Shown one piece after another: positions 41,370-53,187 of a DNA stretch of 64,000 nt (the first letter of the stretch is position 1; the number at the start of each line of letters is the position of its first letter). This DNA is from Taenia hydatigena (Eukaryota > Platyhelminthes > Cestoda > Cyclophyllidea > Taeniidae). Below the pieces are notes generated by a model. It saw only the letters and a program-made list of their open reading frames with translations. It ran no database searches and had not been told where the DNA came from. Location of the stretch: contig JADWOT020001826.1 of the NCBI GenBank assembly GCA_036345935.2, forward strand, positions 107,001-171,000, read 5' to 3'. The position numbers were made by a program, and so were the translations under genes.

Positions 41370-42547
41370 TCACTTGTTATACTCTATTGTATACGAAGTA
41401 TCCTCCACATGCTGCTTTAGCTCAAAACACACCGATTTGTCAAAATCAACAGCCTGCTTCCCATTTAAGCCATGGGATGATTTAAGGATGTGAGGATTGA
41501 TGAAGTCAAAATTGGCGAACAGTTCATTAATCATCTCGGCTGTCAGTCCAAACCATGTCGGATCCTTGCCATTTGGTGAGACTGGCACAACACGACGCAC
41601 AGCATGCTTGTTATGAGTGTCACGAGGGTGTCTGCTGATCAGAGGCATGTTCCTATCGGATACAGCCACCAGTAGCATGGGGTCGTTGGAGTCGAGGCCA
41701 TATTTCGCCTTGGCTGCCCAAGTTTTAAGCTTGGAGGGTTGGTGCGGTGGTTTCATTTTGCAAGCCACCACTTCCTTCCAGTCGACGTTTTTGAAGAGCT
41801 TAAGATGCTTTACACCATCAATGTCTACACGTTTGTTGTATTTGTGTGTGAGGCAAGCCTTGAAGAATTTGCGTGGAGGTGCGGACACGTGTGCATCCAG
41901 TCCTGAGCAGTGGCGTGACCGTACATGACACAGGCGGCGAGAATGCCCAGGCTCCAGACGTTTGCCCTCGTGGTGATTTCCACTCCTTTCTTCACTTCAG
42001 GTGCCATGTAGAAGGGTGTTCCAGTGAAGTCTGTCTTCTTGGGTGGTCCCGCCCCTCGCGACATGTCGTATGAACGATCAAAGTCAGTAATGAAAACGTG
42101 ACCCGAAACGGCAATAAGCACATTGGTGGGCTTGATGTCCAAGTGGACGATGCGCATGGCATGGAGATGCTCTAGACCACAGATAATCTCACAGCTGTAA
42201 AATCTTGCGTGCGTTTTACTGAGGAGGCCATAAGTTGAGATGAGATCCTGCAGGTCGAATCCACTTCCCCTGAGCATCACAAGGACTGGAGCCCCATGAA
42301 TTAGTAGGCTCTCAATCATGGTAACTAAAAACGGTGATTGCTCCTCCTCTCTAGCGAGTCGCACGAGGATGTGGTGTTCTCGAAGAGCGCACCGTACAGC
42401 GGATCTGTTTTGCAAATAGAAGCGCTTTAATGCACAAGTCATAGCTGTCGTGGTCACGTCCTGTCTTTGAGTGTAGACTACCTCATAGACAAGGGAAAAG
42501 GACCCGTGAGAAATGAACTTCAACACATCAAACTTACCAGCCTCCAT
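41370..42547 (-). CDS. Atypical AGC-type Ser/Thr protein kinase, one frame break
   Basis: ATG at 42547. The first frame (240 codons, to 41825) carries the catalytic core: glycine-loop SHGSFSLVYE (13-22), Lys41 in CALKRF, Glu57, HLDIKPTN (135-142), DFD (155-157), a TGTPFYMAPE activation segment (175-184) and NVWSLG (196-201). The rest lies in another frame (41888 to 41370): FFKACLTHKYNKR..., then LFKNVDWKEV and KPPHQP, the usual AGC end of the kinase domain, then a C-tail with FANFDFINP. Both other copies have an in-frame linker between WLHT/WLRT and this tail. Here about 31 bases are missing near 41886-41893, shifting the frame. It departs from consensus by HLD for HRD, DFD for DFG and Asn for the Asp of DxWxxG. 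Either it makes a truncated 240-residue kinase, or it is a fresh pseudogene, or the gap is a sequence error. AGC kinases phosphorylate Ser/Thr in cytoplasmic signalling; the substrate is unknown. Confidence 0.8.
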
Positions 42548-42820
42548 GCCTTTTACCCACGCAATGCTGACTCGTCTGTTGATTGAATGACCTCAAAGGC
42601 TGCGCAACTGCTAAATGTACATCTAGAGTAAGCCAATCTGATTTGATTTTGATTTCTATTCGGTCATCGCGTCTGATTTTTATCCACGACGGTGCGCCAA
42701 CAGTGGTGGTACCGTAGGAATGGTAATAAGTTGTTAAGCACTATGCATGCCTTATTAGTTCAGCCTTTTAAAATGGTCAGTAAATAGACGTCAAGCATAA
42801 ATTCTTTGCGGCACTAAATT
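42548..42820 (-). repeat. Conserved 5' flank of the kinase gene (copy 1)
   Basis: About 270 bases upstream of the kinase ATG align with the flank of the decayed copy at 54006-54280. Shared blocks include TGACCTCAAAGGCTG, AGCCAATC and a GCATGC-containing segment. The duplicated unit therefore includes promoter-proximal DNA, which supports DNA-level duplication over retroposition. Confidence 0.7.
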
Positions 42821-45529
42821 AGCCATAGCTTTAAGAGCCCTAAAGTGATGTTTAGACTAGGATTAACAATTGGCTTGCTTTACTGCTTTGAAACTATTTT
42901 GGAGTCCTGTTCATTGCGTCAACAGGTATCCTGGCTGGATGAGGAGATAACATGACTCCCTTGATGCAAATCAGGGGCTGATGATGACCTACGAGACAGC
43001 ATGCAACTACAGTCAGCTTGCGCATCTCGTACCCTTTGCCGTCGTCGAATTTGCTTCATTTGTAAGAATCGGCAACTTACCAAAATGTGTCAAGTGTACT
43101 ACCATTTTCTCGTCTAAGCAGCAGTAAAAACGGTGTGTCTTAACACATTTGGTATTCCGTGCGTAAAAGGATGCACAAATTGTGTGTCGGGTGTCGGCAG
43201 CAGTCACTTTACTTGGCGCTAGCCAACATTCTCTGTTAAAAAAAGAGCAGCGCTTATTGCAGATTATAGGAGAATTTATTGGTGGTGTCAATCGCACCAC
43301 ATCGTGCAAGTATTCGGCAGGGCACGTAACTTGTGGTAGAACTCATGTAGGACCAACAGACGCATTAATTCAATTTTCTTCTTGTTGAGCTTTCATATCA
43401 TTAGTTGAGATAGTAGCGTGGAATAACTGTAGTACTTTAATCACGGTGCTTAATTAAGGTGTTTTGTGGCAATAAATAGCCTAAATGGTTCAAAGACGGT
43501 AATGCGTCCATCATTACGTATTCAAGTATTGATATTTCGTGTCTACCCTTCTAAGTCATTTCAGGACAACCAGTGTGCAGGGCCGTTTTCTAGGGGCTCA
43601 GTATCAGAGTAAAACCTGTGATTCTACAACGTCACAGAGCTCTACCTGTCCTCTGTAAGATCCTGTAATTAAACATTAGGCCAGCCTTACTCGCCTAGCG
43701 ATCAAAGGCTGGTAGTCGAGTCGCTTAAAGAGGTTGGTTGCAATGCTGAGTTATCAAGAAATCCGACTTCCAATTAGTACATGCAATGAAGGCTAAGCAG
43801 ATCCAATCGCACTTTAGCTAAAGAGACATTCAAGCGATGGAAACAAGTGACGCAGAACATCTCAATTGTAACACCAGAGAAGGGCTAGCTATCCAAAGTG
43901 GGTATGCTCGTACCATTCAGCATTTTCATTACACTTTTGTATTCCAGTAAGTCACAAACTGGAATATAGGTGCGATTGTTTTAAAAGGCAGAGGCTACAT
44001 ACAAAGGTTGGATTTTCTTTCCTCAACCAAAGCTTTATTCCTCGGCTTGAACACTGTACTTTGTTGCTAATGAAAGCCCCACAGACGTTAAAAAATGCAC
44101 TGCTTATGAGGGGTTCAACATTCATTGCATTGTGTTTATGAATGTCCAGCTCAGCGTTTCCTTTTATGGCTCGTTGAGGTCCTCTTAGACTCACTTTACT
44201 TTGACAGCAAAAATATAATTCCGCCAATGGTGTCTCCCTTGTGCTACTTGCGTTAATCCTAATTTGCTTAATACGCCGAATGCAAATATCATTTATGACC
44301 TGCTTAAAAAGGACTTCTCTTTCATTTGTTCGCTCATTTATAGGCACTGCTGCTTACAGCAGTGCAGTGATCCTGAAACGCGCTCAGTTGCAACGGCAAA
44401 TCGAATCCTTGAAAGCATTTTTTAAATGTAAAGTAAAATGCGCCTAACATTACTTCTATGCTCAGTATAAACAGAAAATGCTTACAGCGCTTTAATGGGG
44501 TGGAAAGCTTACGACGAAAACCCTTCAAATTGATGAGATTTGCAGGAAGCAGTTATACAGCTCATCTCTAACGGCCTTTACTCTTGCCTGCATAAGGCAA
44601 GGATAGGAATGAGATCAAACTGGCTATGGCACATCTTCCATTAGCACGATTATGTTTCCCTGACTCCTAAGTTTAAAGATTTTATGCCACTATCACTTTA
44701 GTCCAGACAACTTGAGAAAAGTCCAATTTCGTAAAGCCTCATTACTTATTGCATGCTGGTAGCAAGGAAGTGTTTGCGGATGCTGTGACCTTGATGACAT
44801 CACAGGGAACCTCCAGACTGTCAATTCTACACTTAAATTACTACCTTTGTTTATGGTGCAACTATTCGGTCATTAATCCACAAACGCATACTCATAGATT
44901 TGAGACTAACTGACTGTCCTTCTTCTTCGCCTTTAAGACAGCGAAAATGAGAAACCCTTACGAGCTGTAAATACCGCTGCCCACCCGGAACCCTAGCGGT
45001 GAATGTGGCTACAGCATTCGTAGCGCGAAGACAGTGACAGGTTACGGTACTTTTACCAGCGGACTTGAAGAGAAGACCACCTTTTAGCAGGTGCAGCCTA
45101 TTCAATGCGCATGTGCTGTGCACAACGTGTAGATGTAGCAGACAGAAATTCAAGAGAGGTGTATATATACTTGACGATGATTCCATTGTTGCTCAGGACC
45201 AGTAAGAGTTCGGATACCCACAACTACCTTCTAGACGATCCGAAGGTTAGTCGTGTCCGAAGGCATGCTCTCATGCCTCCTCGTGGTCTGTGAGCATCTG
45301 TTTAAGCCTAAAATGCGGCTGTTGAAATGGAAGCAACATTTTTCATGTACTTTTGTCAACAGCCTACTCCTCTACTTTAATCTTCCTACAGGATCTCCGC
45401 CTCCAAATTTATTTTGCGATGATAACACTGACGGGCGTCCACTTTGTGCTCTGTTTTCTCGTCCCTCGTATGCATAACAATGATTTCGCATTCTTTATTT
45501 ACAGTTCTTTACTAAAATTTGGTTTCACA
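42821..45529. other. No recognisable gene
   Basis: Frames on the minus strand at 43952-44347 (131 codons) and 44851-45186 (111 codons) are the longest. The second is hydrophilic toward its C terminus (CLKGEEEGQSVSLKS). Neither has a recognised motif, splice pair or second copy here. Confidence 0.4.
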
Positions 45530-45940
45530 GCATTGTATGAGGTAGACAAGAATCCGATGACTTTAACAAATTTGTGGTCATTATCTCATCACCTCCTTAC
45601 GGCTCTCATTCACAGCTAAGTTTGTAATGTGCAGATTTAGTGATCTAATTTGTCTAAGCGCGCATTATAACATGTCCTTTGGTGGGCGAAGCACTACATT
45701 TGTAAGAGCGTTCTGAAGGCAAAACCAAAGGAAGAATGGAAGGACTAAAACTGTCGCAGGAATGATATCCCACTTCGCTTTTCTTTAGAATCCCGTTCGA
45801 CAAGTCGTCGACCTGTCAACTAGTGCCAATCATGAAGGCTAGTCTGTGGGAAGAAGGAAAGGGCACTGACGTGATCGTTAATCACCACGCAGCAAACCTC
45901 ATCACCGGCAGCATCGGTCATGTCTGACATCATACAACTT
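45530..45940 (+). repeat. Direct repeat, copy 1 (flank of rearranged kinase)
   Basis: Aligns with 52240-52640 in the same orientation. Shared segments include GTCATTATCTCAT, GTTTGT(A/G)ATGTGCAGATTTA, ACTAAAACTGTCGCAG and GCATCGGTCATGTCTGAC. In the second location this flank lies about 0.5 kb past the 3' end of a minus-strand kinase pseudogene. Here it abuts a minus-strand kinase scrap directly, which marks a deletion or rearrangement. Confidence 0.8.
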
Positions 45941-45998
45941 ATCCTTTATCTCAGGATGTCTCGGTGAATTTGGTCTTCTTGGGGGGTCCCGCCCAACG
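45940..45998 (-). pseudogene. Kinase activation-segment scrap, minus strand
   Basis: The minus strand reads AGPPKKTKFT at 45998 down to about 45966, equal to the GPPKKTDFT segment just after DFD in the kinase gene, and then degenerates into stops. It faces the plus-strand kinase fragment starting at about 46001, so the same motif occurs twice in opposite orientation with almost no spacer. Confidence 0.75.
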
Positions 45999-46000
45999 TA

Positions 46001-46333
46001 CCTTGAGAGTTGGGACCTCTTAAAAAGACGGACTTTACCGAAGCACCTGTCTTCATGTCGACAATCATGACAAGAGCGAATGTGTGGAGCCTGGGCATTT
46101 TCGTGACCTGTACTATGTGCGCTCCTGTCACTGCGCGCAATTGGCTGCACACACGTCGATTGACGACAAGCTGTTCGCCAAACGTGTCCACACCTCTAGG
46201 CAACTTCTTCAAGGCCTGTCTTACACACAGTCAAAGCAGATACTTGAACATTGATGGTATGAAGCGTCTTGAGTTATTCAAAGTGGTCAAATGTAAGGAA
46301 ATGGTGGCTTGCAAGTTGAAACCTTCTTACTGA
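46001..46333 (+). pseudogene. AGC-type kinase fragment, copy 2
   Basis: Plus-strand open frame covering the activation segment to the end of the kinase domain: GPLKKTDFTEAPV, ANVWSLG, NWLHT, a 13-residue linker lost in copy 1, FFKACLTHSQSR, then LFKVVKCKEMVACKLKP. The glycine loop, the catalytic Lys and the HLD and DFD motifs are absent, and about 11 residues around the APE motif are deleted. It ends just after the KP motif, without the C-tail. The frame is still open over about 107 codons, but without a catalytic core it cannot be a kinase. It is oriented opposite to copies 1 and 3. Confidence 0.8.
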
Positions 46334-48754
46334 TTGATGAACGCTTTCGGGCCATTTGTGACAGGCACTCGCGATTTGTGGTCCAAGTAGTGTCTATTGC
46401 CCTTTTTTCTTGTATGTGCATGTGAGTTCCTCATCTGGTCCAAACATACGCCCTTCTTTGGCTAAGCTTCTCCACTTCTTATTACACAGGGATTGTCTGG
46501 ACGGCGAAGTTTTAATGCGGCTAGTTCAGAATGTGAGGGTTATCAAAAATTCAATGCAATTTAAAAAAACTACGACCAAAGCGTAGCATTTCCTGCTCTG
46601 GCAGTAACGTCAATCATCTATTATGGCAACCTATAATGACAGGGCCATCGCCGACATCGAGCAGCCCATCACGTGATGCGAATAAAGGTAGCTAAGCCTT
46701 AAGAATGGGCTCTCAAAATAGTACCTATCCTAATCTTGTATTCCGATGCATAGTACCGACTTCTGTAGCAGTCATATATTGTTGCTTCCGTCATCACTCG
46801 TTTGAGGATTTAATCGAGCATGTAACTAACTATTCCGCGGAGGGAAGTTAACGGGTAAAATCAAGTTTTCTATGCCGAAGATGGATTTGTGACGCATATA
46901 TGCGAAAGCCCGCTTAATTGAGGCCCAACTTGAATCTTTTTAATGCGGGATTGAAGTGAGTGCACAGTGACTCCTGCTGTTGCTGAAGTACAGTAGAAGA
47001 AAAAATGAAAAGAGTAAGGTGCGCTTAAGGGACGTGGTTTTAATCCGACTGTCCAGTTGTAAATTCGATCATATTTAGTCAGTGCAGCCATTCTACTGTC
47101 TATGCCCTAACAGTGTATTCAAAATGTGTACGAATGGAGAGACCCAGAAGGTCCCATCGCACATGCGGGTGCGAGGGCCGCATGTCGTCTCTTGAAGAAC
47201 GGCAGTAACAAAGGTTATTTCCTGGCGCCCACGCTGGTCCATGTCGTTGCGCAGTCGTTGCACATTCCTCACCAAATTATGCCGCGTGGAACATGGAAGG
47301 AACCTTAGACGAATGTCCTCGGGTGGTGCTTGCTGCGTGTTCAGGCTCTAAATAAATTACTTCCAGGCTTAGTCCGGCGCAAATGACCTTCTGGTTATCA
47401 TTTTGACATCTGCTCTGATTGAAGTTTTGGAATATGCATTTCACGTAAGCTCAAATCAAAAGCAAGAGACCGACCATTTGACAGCAGGCTAAAACCTTCA
47501 ATTATTTAGGCCAGAAAGCGTTTCACAGCGTGCGGCTTTTGATTTTAGTTGTGTAGAAACAGTGATATAGCGTTGATGAAACAAGAAGAGGACGAAGATT
47601 CGGGCTTATCTTTTACGATGGTCAGAATCGCGGTCACACTGCCTTGAAATAACATGATCGGAATAATATTTGTACCTACTTCGGCTTGAATGCAGTTTCA
47701 AAATCTAGCGTCTTAGCAAAAGAGCATTGAGCACTACCTAAACCTTGCCATTAGTATATTAATCAGCTTAGTGATAGCGGCGCCACCGAGGGCGACATCA
47801 AACACAACCTAACAAAAAGTGGATTTGTTTGTCCAGCGCTTACAACGCTGTACATTTAGTTCTGCCTGAGCGAAAACAGGACTACTGTCTACACCCTCGA
47901 CATTTAAAAAACAGCCTTTGACAACAAGAAGGATCGCGACCTTACCTTCATTTGTACGCTGGGTAATAATTACTATGGATTCATCAATTTTCTTGCCACC
48001 AACTATATAACCTCAAATGCAATTGAGGAACTACTACACATGTGGTACTCACGGCTATCCCGGTGGTACCTTGATGATAGACGGTCAGAGCATGACTTCG
48101 ATTCCTTGCGCAGTTTATGCTTCATACTTCCTAAAAATGACTTACTGCTGGTTGTGGAGTTCTCCACTTCTGCGATAAGTTTGCTTCGATGGACGATGTA
48201 TCAAATATGCAAGCGACCATCCCACAAATCCCTCCTTCTGTTTTGCCCAATTTTCGCAGCTAGTGCCTTATTAACTGAGAATGTATTTGACCACGTCAGC
48301 CACCCTTCTAAGTATTGAGCTTCTTCTGGTAATACAATAATACCTTTCAAGTCCAAAAAATGACTTTGATTCTTTTATAGCAGTTCTACTCAATATTGTT
48401 TTTTCAAAGTTCATGAGATTCGCGGCCTTGTCTTCTCATCCAACTCTAAATGCAAACAAATACAAAGTAGGATTTGTAAAAAAAGAGTGACATATTGATT
48501 TGAGATTTACTCGCGTAAGTGATGCTGTGTTTCCCTCCCACAAATTAACATGAGAAAACAGGAAATCTCACACAGTTGCGAATCCAGCTAAGTCGTACTT
48601 GGATCAATTGCTGGTTGATCTTTCGCCATTTTACTCGCCTGCTGACCAATCGTATCTGCAATAATGGTGGATGATTCAGTGAAAGGGTCAATATTGCCTA
48701 CGATTTTATTTTGCCAAGTTTCTACTAACAAACTTAAGTAGCTCTGGTATTTTC
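46334..48754. other. No secure gene
   Basis: A GC-richer patch at about 47120-47300 has 60-codon frames on both strands. One resembles an aldehyde-dehydrogenase motif over only about 10 residues and was not accepted. The rest is AT-rich with no family or repeat recognised, and the sequence after the kinase fragment does not continue into the kinase C-tail. Confidence 0.45.
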
Positions 48755-49269
48755 GAATAGCTTACCAGCTGGCCCTACGAAGTCTGTGCTACAACAGACA
48801 TCCTGCATGGAACTATCTTCACCTCCAAAGCAAGGTAAAAGTTCAGGAAAACCTCAATCTGCCACTACTTTGCCGGCCTTCCCAACGCCAGACCCACTCC
48901 TATTTGACACGTCGTCAAAGTTACGCCAAGAGCTGCTACAATTACAGGTGCAGCAACCATTCCTTACGTCAAGCACATATCAACAACTTCCAGCAAGCGT
49001 GTTCTTAATTCCGAACCATTTTCTCCAGCAGCTAGCTGCCTGCATGTCAATGCCTGATTCAAACTTCTTTACACTGCCAACCGCAGAACAGCCTCAGGTG
49101 CGCCATACATTATCTGAGGCACAGAGACAAGGCAGACACAAGGTTCTCTTTACCTTGTTCTTAATTGGTGGTGATAGGATGTTGAGGTACCAGCAGCAAC
49201 TTTTCTCACTAAGTGGATTCGCTGAAAATCAGCTTGGTTCTAAAACAGATCAAAAGCAGGATGGTGAAG
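48755..49269 (+). CDS. Gln/Pro-rich exon of unknown protein (copy a)
   Basis: Open throughout, rich in Gln, Leu, Pro and Ser, with motifs LLFDTSSKLRQELLQLQVQQ and TYQQLPASVFLIPNHFLQQ. A donor-like GAAG|GTGAGA at 49270 suggests the exon ends there; the raw frame continues to a stop at 49287. The frame is open from at least 48755, so the true 5' edge is probably an acceptor near there. A second, stop-interrupted copy on the minus strand (54700-55257) matches it codon by codon, so this frame is the one that was translated. Composition suggests a low-complexity or coiled-coil-prone segment. It lacks FG repeats and I cannot assign it to a family. The sequence at 49651-49735 could be a downstream exon of the same gene. 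Confidence 0.55.
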
Positions 49270-49650
49270 GTGAGAATATCAAAAAATAAGTAGAACTAAA
49301 AAGCGAGTTATTGGCTTCCTCTATGAAGGATCTGCAGGCTGACCTTGGTTGTCTTTCGTTTAGTGGCTGTGATGTTAATGTTTTGCGGTCCTCATGGCAT
49401 CTTTTGATGGCAGCCACTTTGTGCGCCTTAATTTTTCAAAAATAAATGAATAAACTGATGCCATTTGAAGATACTCTCGTAAGTAGCTATGCGTGAAGTT
49501 GAAAATCGCTAAAATGAATTTTTCGCAGATGAGTCTACACAGGTCGACGTCTTACATGGATGAGCAATGACAACATTCAACCTACCGAGGCGGTCAGCGT
49601 TAATGTCTATCAGAGTTTGATCCATGTTCCATGTCACTTTCAAGGTCCAC

Positions 49651-49735
49651 AAATCAGATTACTTCTCAAGGTTCCCTTTTGCATGGACGAAATGGCTTGA
49701 TCAGTACCTTACAACAAACGCCTCATCACCTTAGT
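49651..49735 (+). other. Exon-like block shared with 63601-63690
   Basis: Aligns with the last-exon candidate at 63 kb. One frame reads YFSRFPFAWTKWLDQYL here against HFSEFPFAWTKSLDRYL there, with several third-position differences. Another frame gives LLKVPFCMDEMA and a stop here against LLRISFCLDEIA and a stop there. Both readings are conserved, so the coding frame is unresolved. The product is not recognised. Confidence 0.4.
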
Positions 49736-52239
49736 CTGGTTTCATTAGTATCCATCTGATTACCGATCGCTTATAAATGATTAAAGCTTCTTCATTTTAG
49801 TAAGAATCCTCTGAATTAGGCCTTTGTTACGATCTATTTTTCTGCAAGATAGAAGTAAACGCACAGGCGTGCATTAGTAGACGGCTGCGGGTAGTAATTA
49901 CGGAACGAGTAGTCAATAAGCATGCTTGAAACGGACGCGATTGCACAAACAAAGGATGAATGACCGCAAGAGAGCCTGTTGCACAAAGCAGACCTCAGTG
50001 CTTACCTGCATCAGTTTGCCCTACTTAAGGGTACTGCTCGATTTGACTACACGTGCCCTTCTTCTTGAGAAGGATGGCACACGTACTGGAGGCCAAATTG
50101 GATGCACTTCTGGCAGACCTCTTTACGTGTGCTTTGCCTTGCACTCAAAAGAGCACTGCCTGAATGCACTGCATAATGGCAATAGGGAAATATCTTTTCT
50201 TTCAGTAAGAATATTTGCTACTTAGTCCGCCCTGAGGCAACTTCACCAACTTATAAGGAAACAGAGCTACCTGCTCCACCTTTTTTTCCTCCATTTCATA
50301 CAAGCAAGGCAAGATTCCATTTTGCAGTAATGGTTGCAGTGCTTAATTTTGACAAGCTCAATAAACTGCACTAAGCCCTAGCTATTTAGTCAACGTGCCT
50401 TTTAATCCTTGACATTTGCTTATTTGGTGGCTAGCAGATTGCCCTCAGGTCTAACTACGCTGCTTTGCATTACCGATTGCGAACACACCGAGGCAGTGAC
50501 CGGTGCAATCCTCTACCCTTTTGCACCAGCAGTGTGCTTTTGTCGTAGCGTTGGTAGAGATAAAAATAGTATTTGCTGCAATATCACAGAAGTACAATTG
50601 CTGGCCCAAATCTTTGTTACTATCGGGTGATTGGATGGGTTATGGATTGACTAGACCGCGTGAATTCGCATCGTAGCACAAAAAAGTTGTTTCAGCCACT
50701 CCGCGTGTCTAGGTAGCATTTCTAACTACTAGGCTCCACTGCGCAGTCACATCTTACACAGTGATGGTGGCATTACCTAAGGCGCAGAAATCTTGCATTC
50801 ATTTTATTCATATTCTTCACTGTACTTCCTCCAAATAACGAACTTGAGGGCACATCGAGTAAATTTACTGCCCTGCGATAGGAGCACTCCACTTGAATTG
50901 ATACCTCCTTAATGCGCATAATGTTTTGTGAGACCAGATGGACAGATGATGCCATTTGAATGGGGACTAACAGCATCCTCTATACCAGCTCTTTGATGCA
51001 ACCGCGCAGAGCCGATATTGAATAAAGGTCTGGTAATGCTGCATCCCGATGTTAAACGCTGACTTCCGTAGTCAAAATTTCTTGTTGAACGTCAAGAAAA
51101 ATGCAAATAAATCAAGGGAAATCAACACACTTGCATGCTTCCTGCAAGGATTGCCCAAATCACCGTCCCGCTGACGGCACAAATGCTATCTTTAGCTGAC
51201 CTTGTGGTAGCTCTTATGCCACACTCTCTAAAGACTTCCATCATATCTCTGTCAAAGCTCTTCAATCTTCACTTGTAACATTTGTCAATCTGGTTAGCCT
51301 TTGCCTAAGAGAAAATGGCAGTAGCATTAACCAGTAGGGCATTATACACATATATGCATGTGTCTGCGGCTGCGCCATCCTGTAACATGCAGAATCGAAC
51401 AACTTCGATTTCATGGCACATCAAACGGTGTCATGCAAACACAGCAACAAATACAGCACCTCTGGAGCGACAAAAACAGAGTACGTGTAAACCCACCTAA
51501 TCAGTGAATTTGGAGTTGGATTTGTTGATGATATGCATGAGAAAGTATCCGCATAAATTGGTGAACATAAAACGCAGCGCGTGTTTCTCCATGTGTCACA
51601 TGACTTCAAAGTGTTGTAGGATTAACTGTGCGATCGAAAAGTAGACACTTCAATTCAAAGCCCACCTAATTAGCATAGAATCTAGCACACATCGAATGAT
51701 AAGAATACAAAACAAATAGTACTTTGAAGTACGCGACACCCGATGTTAAGCTGTATCTCCTTCCTCATAATCCCTCCCATAATTTTGGTAACAACTAGTT
51801 AAGGAGGTGGACTGAGGGACCCGAAATATGAGGCCATCCTCACTGCCATACACAACGTAATAACAAGGTGACGTTGATGCAAGTGCATTTGCACTTTCCG
51901 ACATTCAATCGCTGCGATGGAGTTTGTGTTATTTATGGTCGCCTCAAATCTAGAGTTTGGACAGTCTTACAGCATTGCCCACGATGATTGCCTAAGCAGC
52001 CATCAATGTTGACCCAGTACCAACTCTGATAAACTCCATGGCACTCAATCAAATGCTGATATTATGTCCTATCGGAGCATTATACCACCTCACCTTGGTC
52101 GCTTGACTGTCTTTACTCCATCGCTCACGGCGACCATTTTTACACATAAAATCCACACTCAGGCAATGAAATAGAAATTCACAAAGCAGCCCCTTTGTAT
52201 GTACCAGTGCACGCTGAAATTGGTAAATAAAAATTCGCC
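49736..52239. other. No recognisable gene
   Basis: The longest frames are 49926-50225 (plus; a donor-like A|GTAAGA follows near 50205) and 50409-50630 (plus). Both have exon-like composition but no recognised motif and no second copy in the window. Confidence 0.4.
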
Positions 52240-52640
52240 TTGTGTATATGTGGGCAGAATTTGATGGCTTTAACTAATTTGTAGTCATTATCTCATTGAC
52301 TTCTCGCAACTGTCACTCACAGATGAGTTTGTGATGTGCAGATTTAATAATTTCTTTGTCTGTGTTTGCATTTTAAAAGGCATTTTAGTAAGCATAGCAC
52401 TACAAACGAAGGCGTCACAAAGGTAAAACTAAAGGAAGGAAGAACTAAAACTGTCGCAGAAACAATTTCTCACGCAATCCCTCTGAGGTCCTCGTTTGAC
52501 AAATCGTCAATCCGTTGACCAGTATCAATTATGAAGGCTAATCTGTGGACAAGGGACTAGGCTTTGAAGTGATTGCTACTCAACACACAGCAAACTTCAT
52601 CACCGACAGCATCGGTCATGTCTGACGCCGAGCAACTCAC
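52240..52640 (+). repeat. Direct repeat, copy 2 (3' flank of decayed kinase)
   Basis: Second copy of the block at 45530-45940 in the same orientation, diverged by substitutions and small indels. It lies beyond the 3' end of the minus-strand kinase pseudogene at 53188-54005. The tract between them (52641-53187) shows no gene, and the kinase C-tail was not found in it. Confidence 0.8.
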
Positions 52641-53187
52641 ATCAATCACTCTGGTCCAGGCAATCTTCGCGAATCAGTTCACATGAAATGAACCAATAGA
52701 AAGCTGGATATGATTTGGTCGGTTTACATAAAACTCCTCAGCAGTAAACCGGCTTTTGAGACCCTTTCAGAGGCGCAAGAATGAGGCTACAGTGCTAAAA
52801 AATAACAGACTTGAGATGTCTGATGTACTAAAAGGCGATTACAAGTTCACTGCGATAATGACGTAGACACCAAAGCGCTTTTGCTTGTAAAAAGAGTATG
52901 CAAAGCTCTATGCTCTCCGAGAGAATTACGTGCTCATGCTAATCACTCGAGCAAAATTGGAACCACCATTTTTAGACGCTCTGTCACTCAGCTTTCGATC
53001 CAGAAGGGTGCGGCATTTGTGCTGCGATGGAGATAATGAGTCACATCGGAGGACCAATGATCACGACGGAACCAATGGTGCCGATTTGGATCATGGCACG
53101 TTTTGGGCTTGTGCCAGGTAGAGCTCGAATAACAGCACTGCACCATCGAAGAGGTCTAAGCTAAACCTCTTCTTAGCTGCAGAGACT

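Noticed and set aside
41617..41928. Plus-strand 103-codon frame across the kinase
   Set aside because: It is antisense to the kinase C-tail and has no motif, so it is a shadow of the coding strand.
47126..47308. Aldehyde-dehydrogenase-like motif NKGYFLAPTLV on the plus strand
   Set aside because: Only about 11 residues resemble the family. The opposite strand is equally open with plausible composition, and no other dehydrogenase block is nearby.
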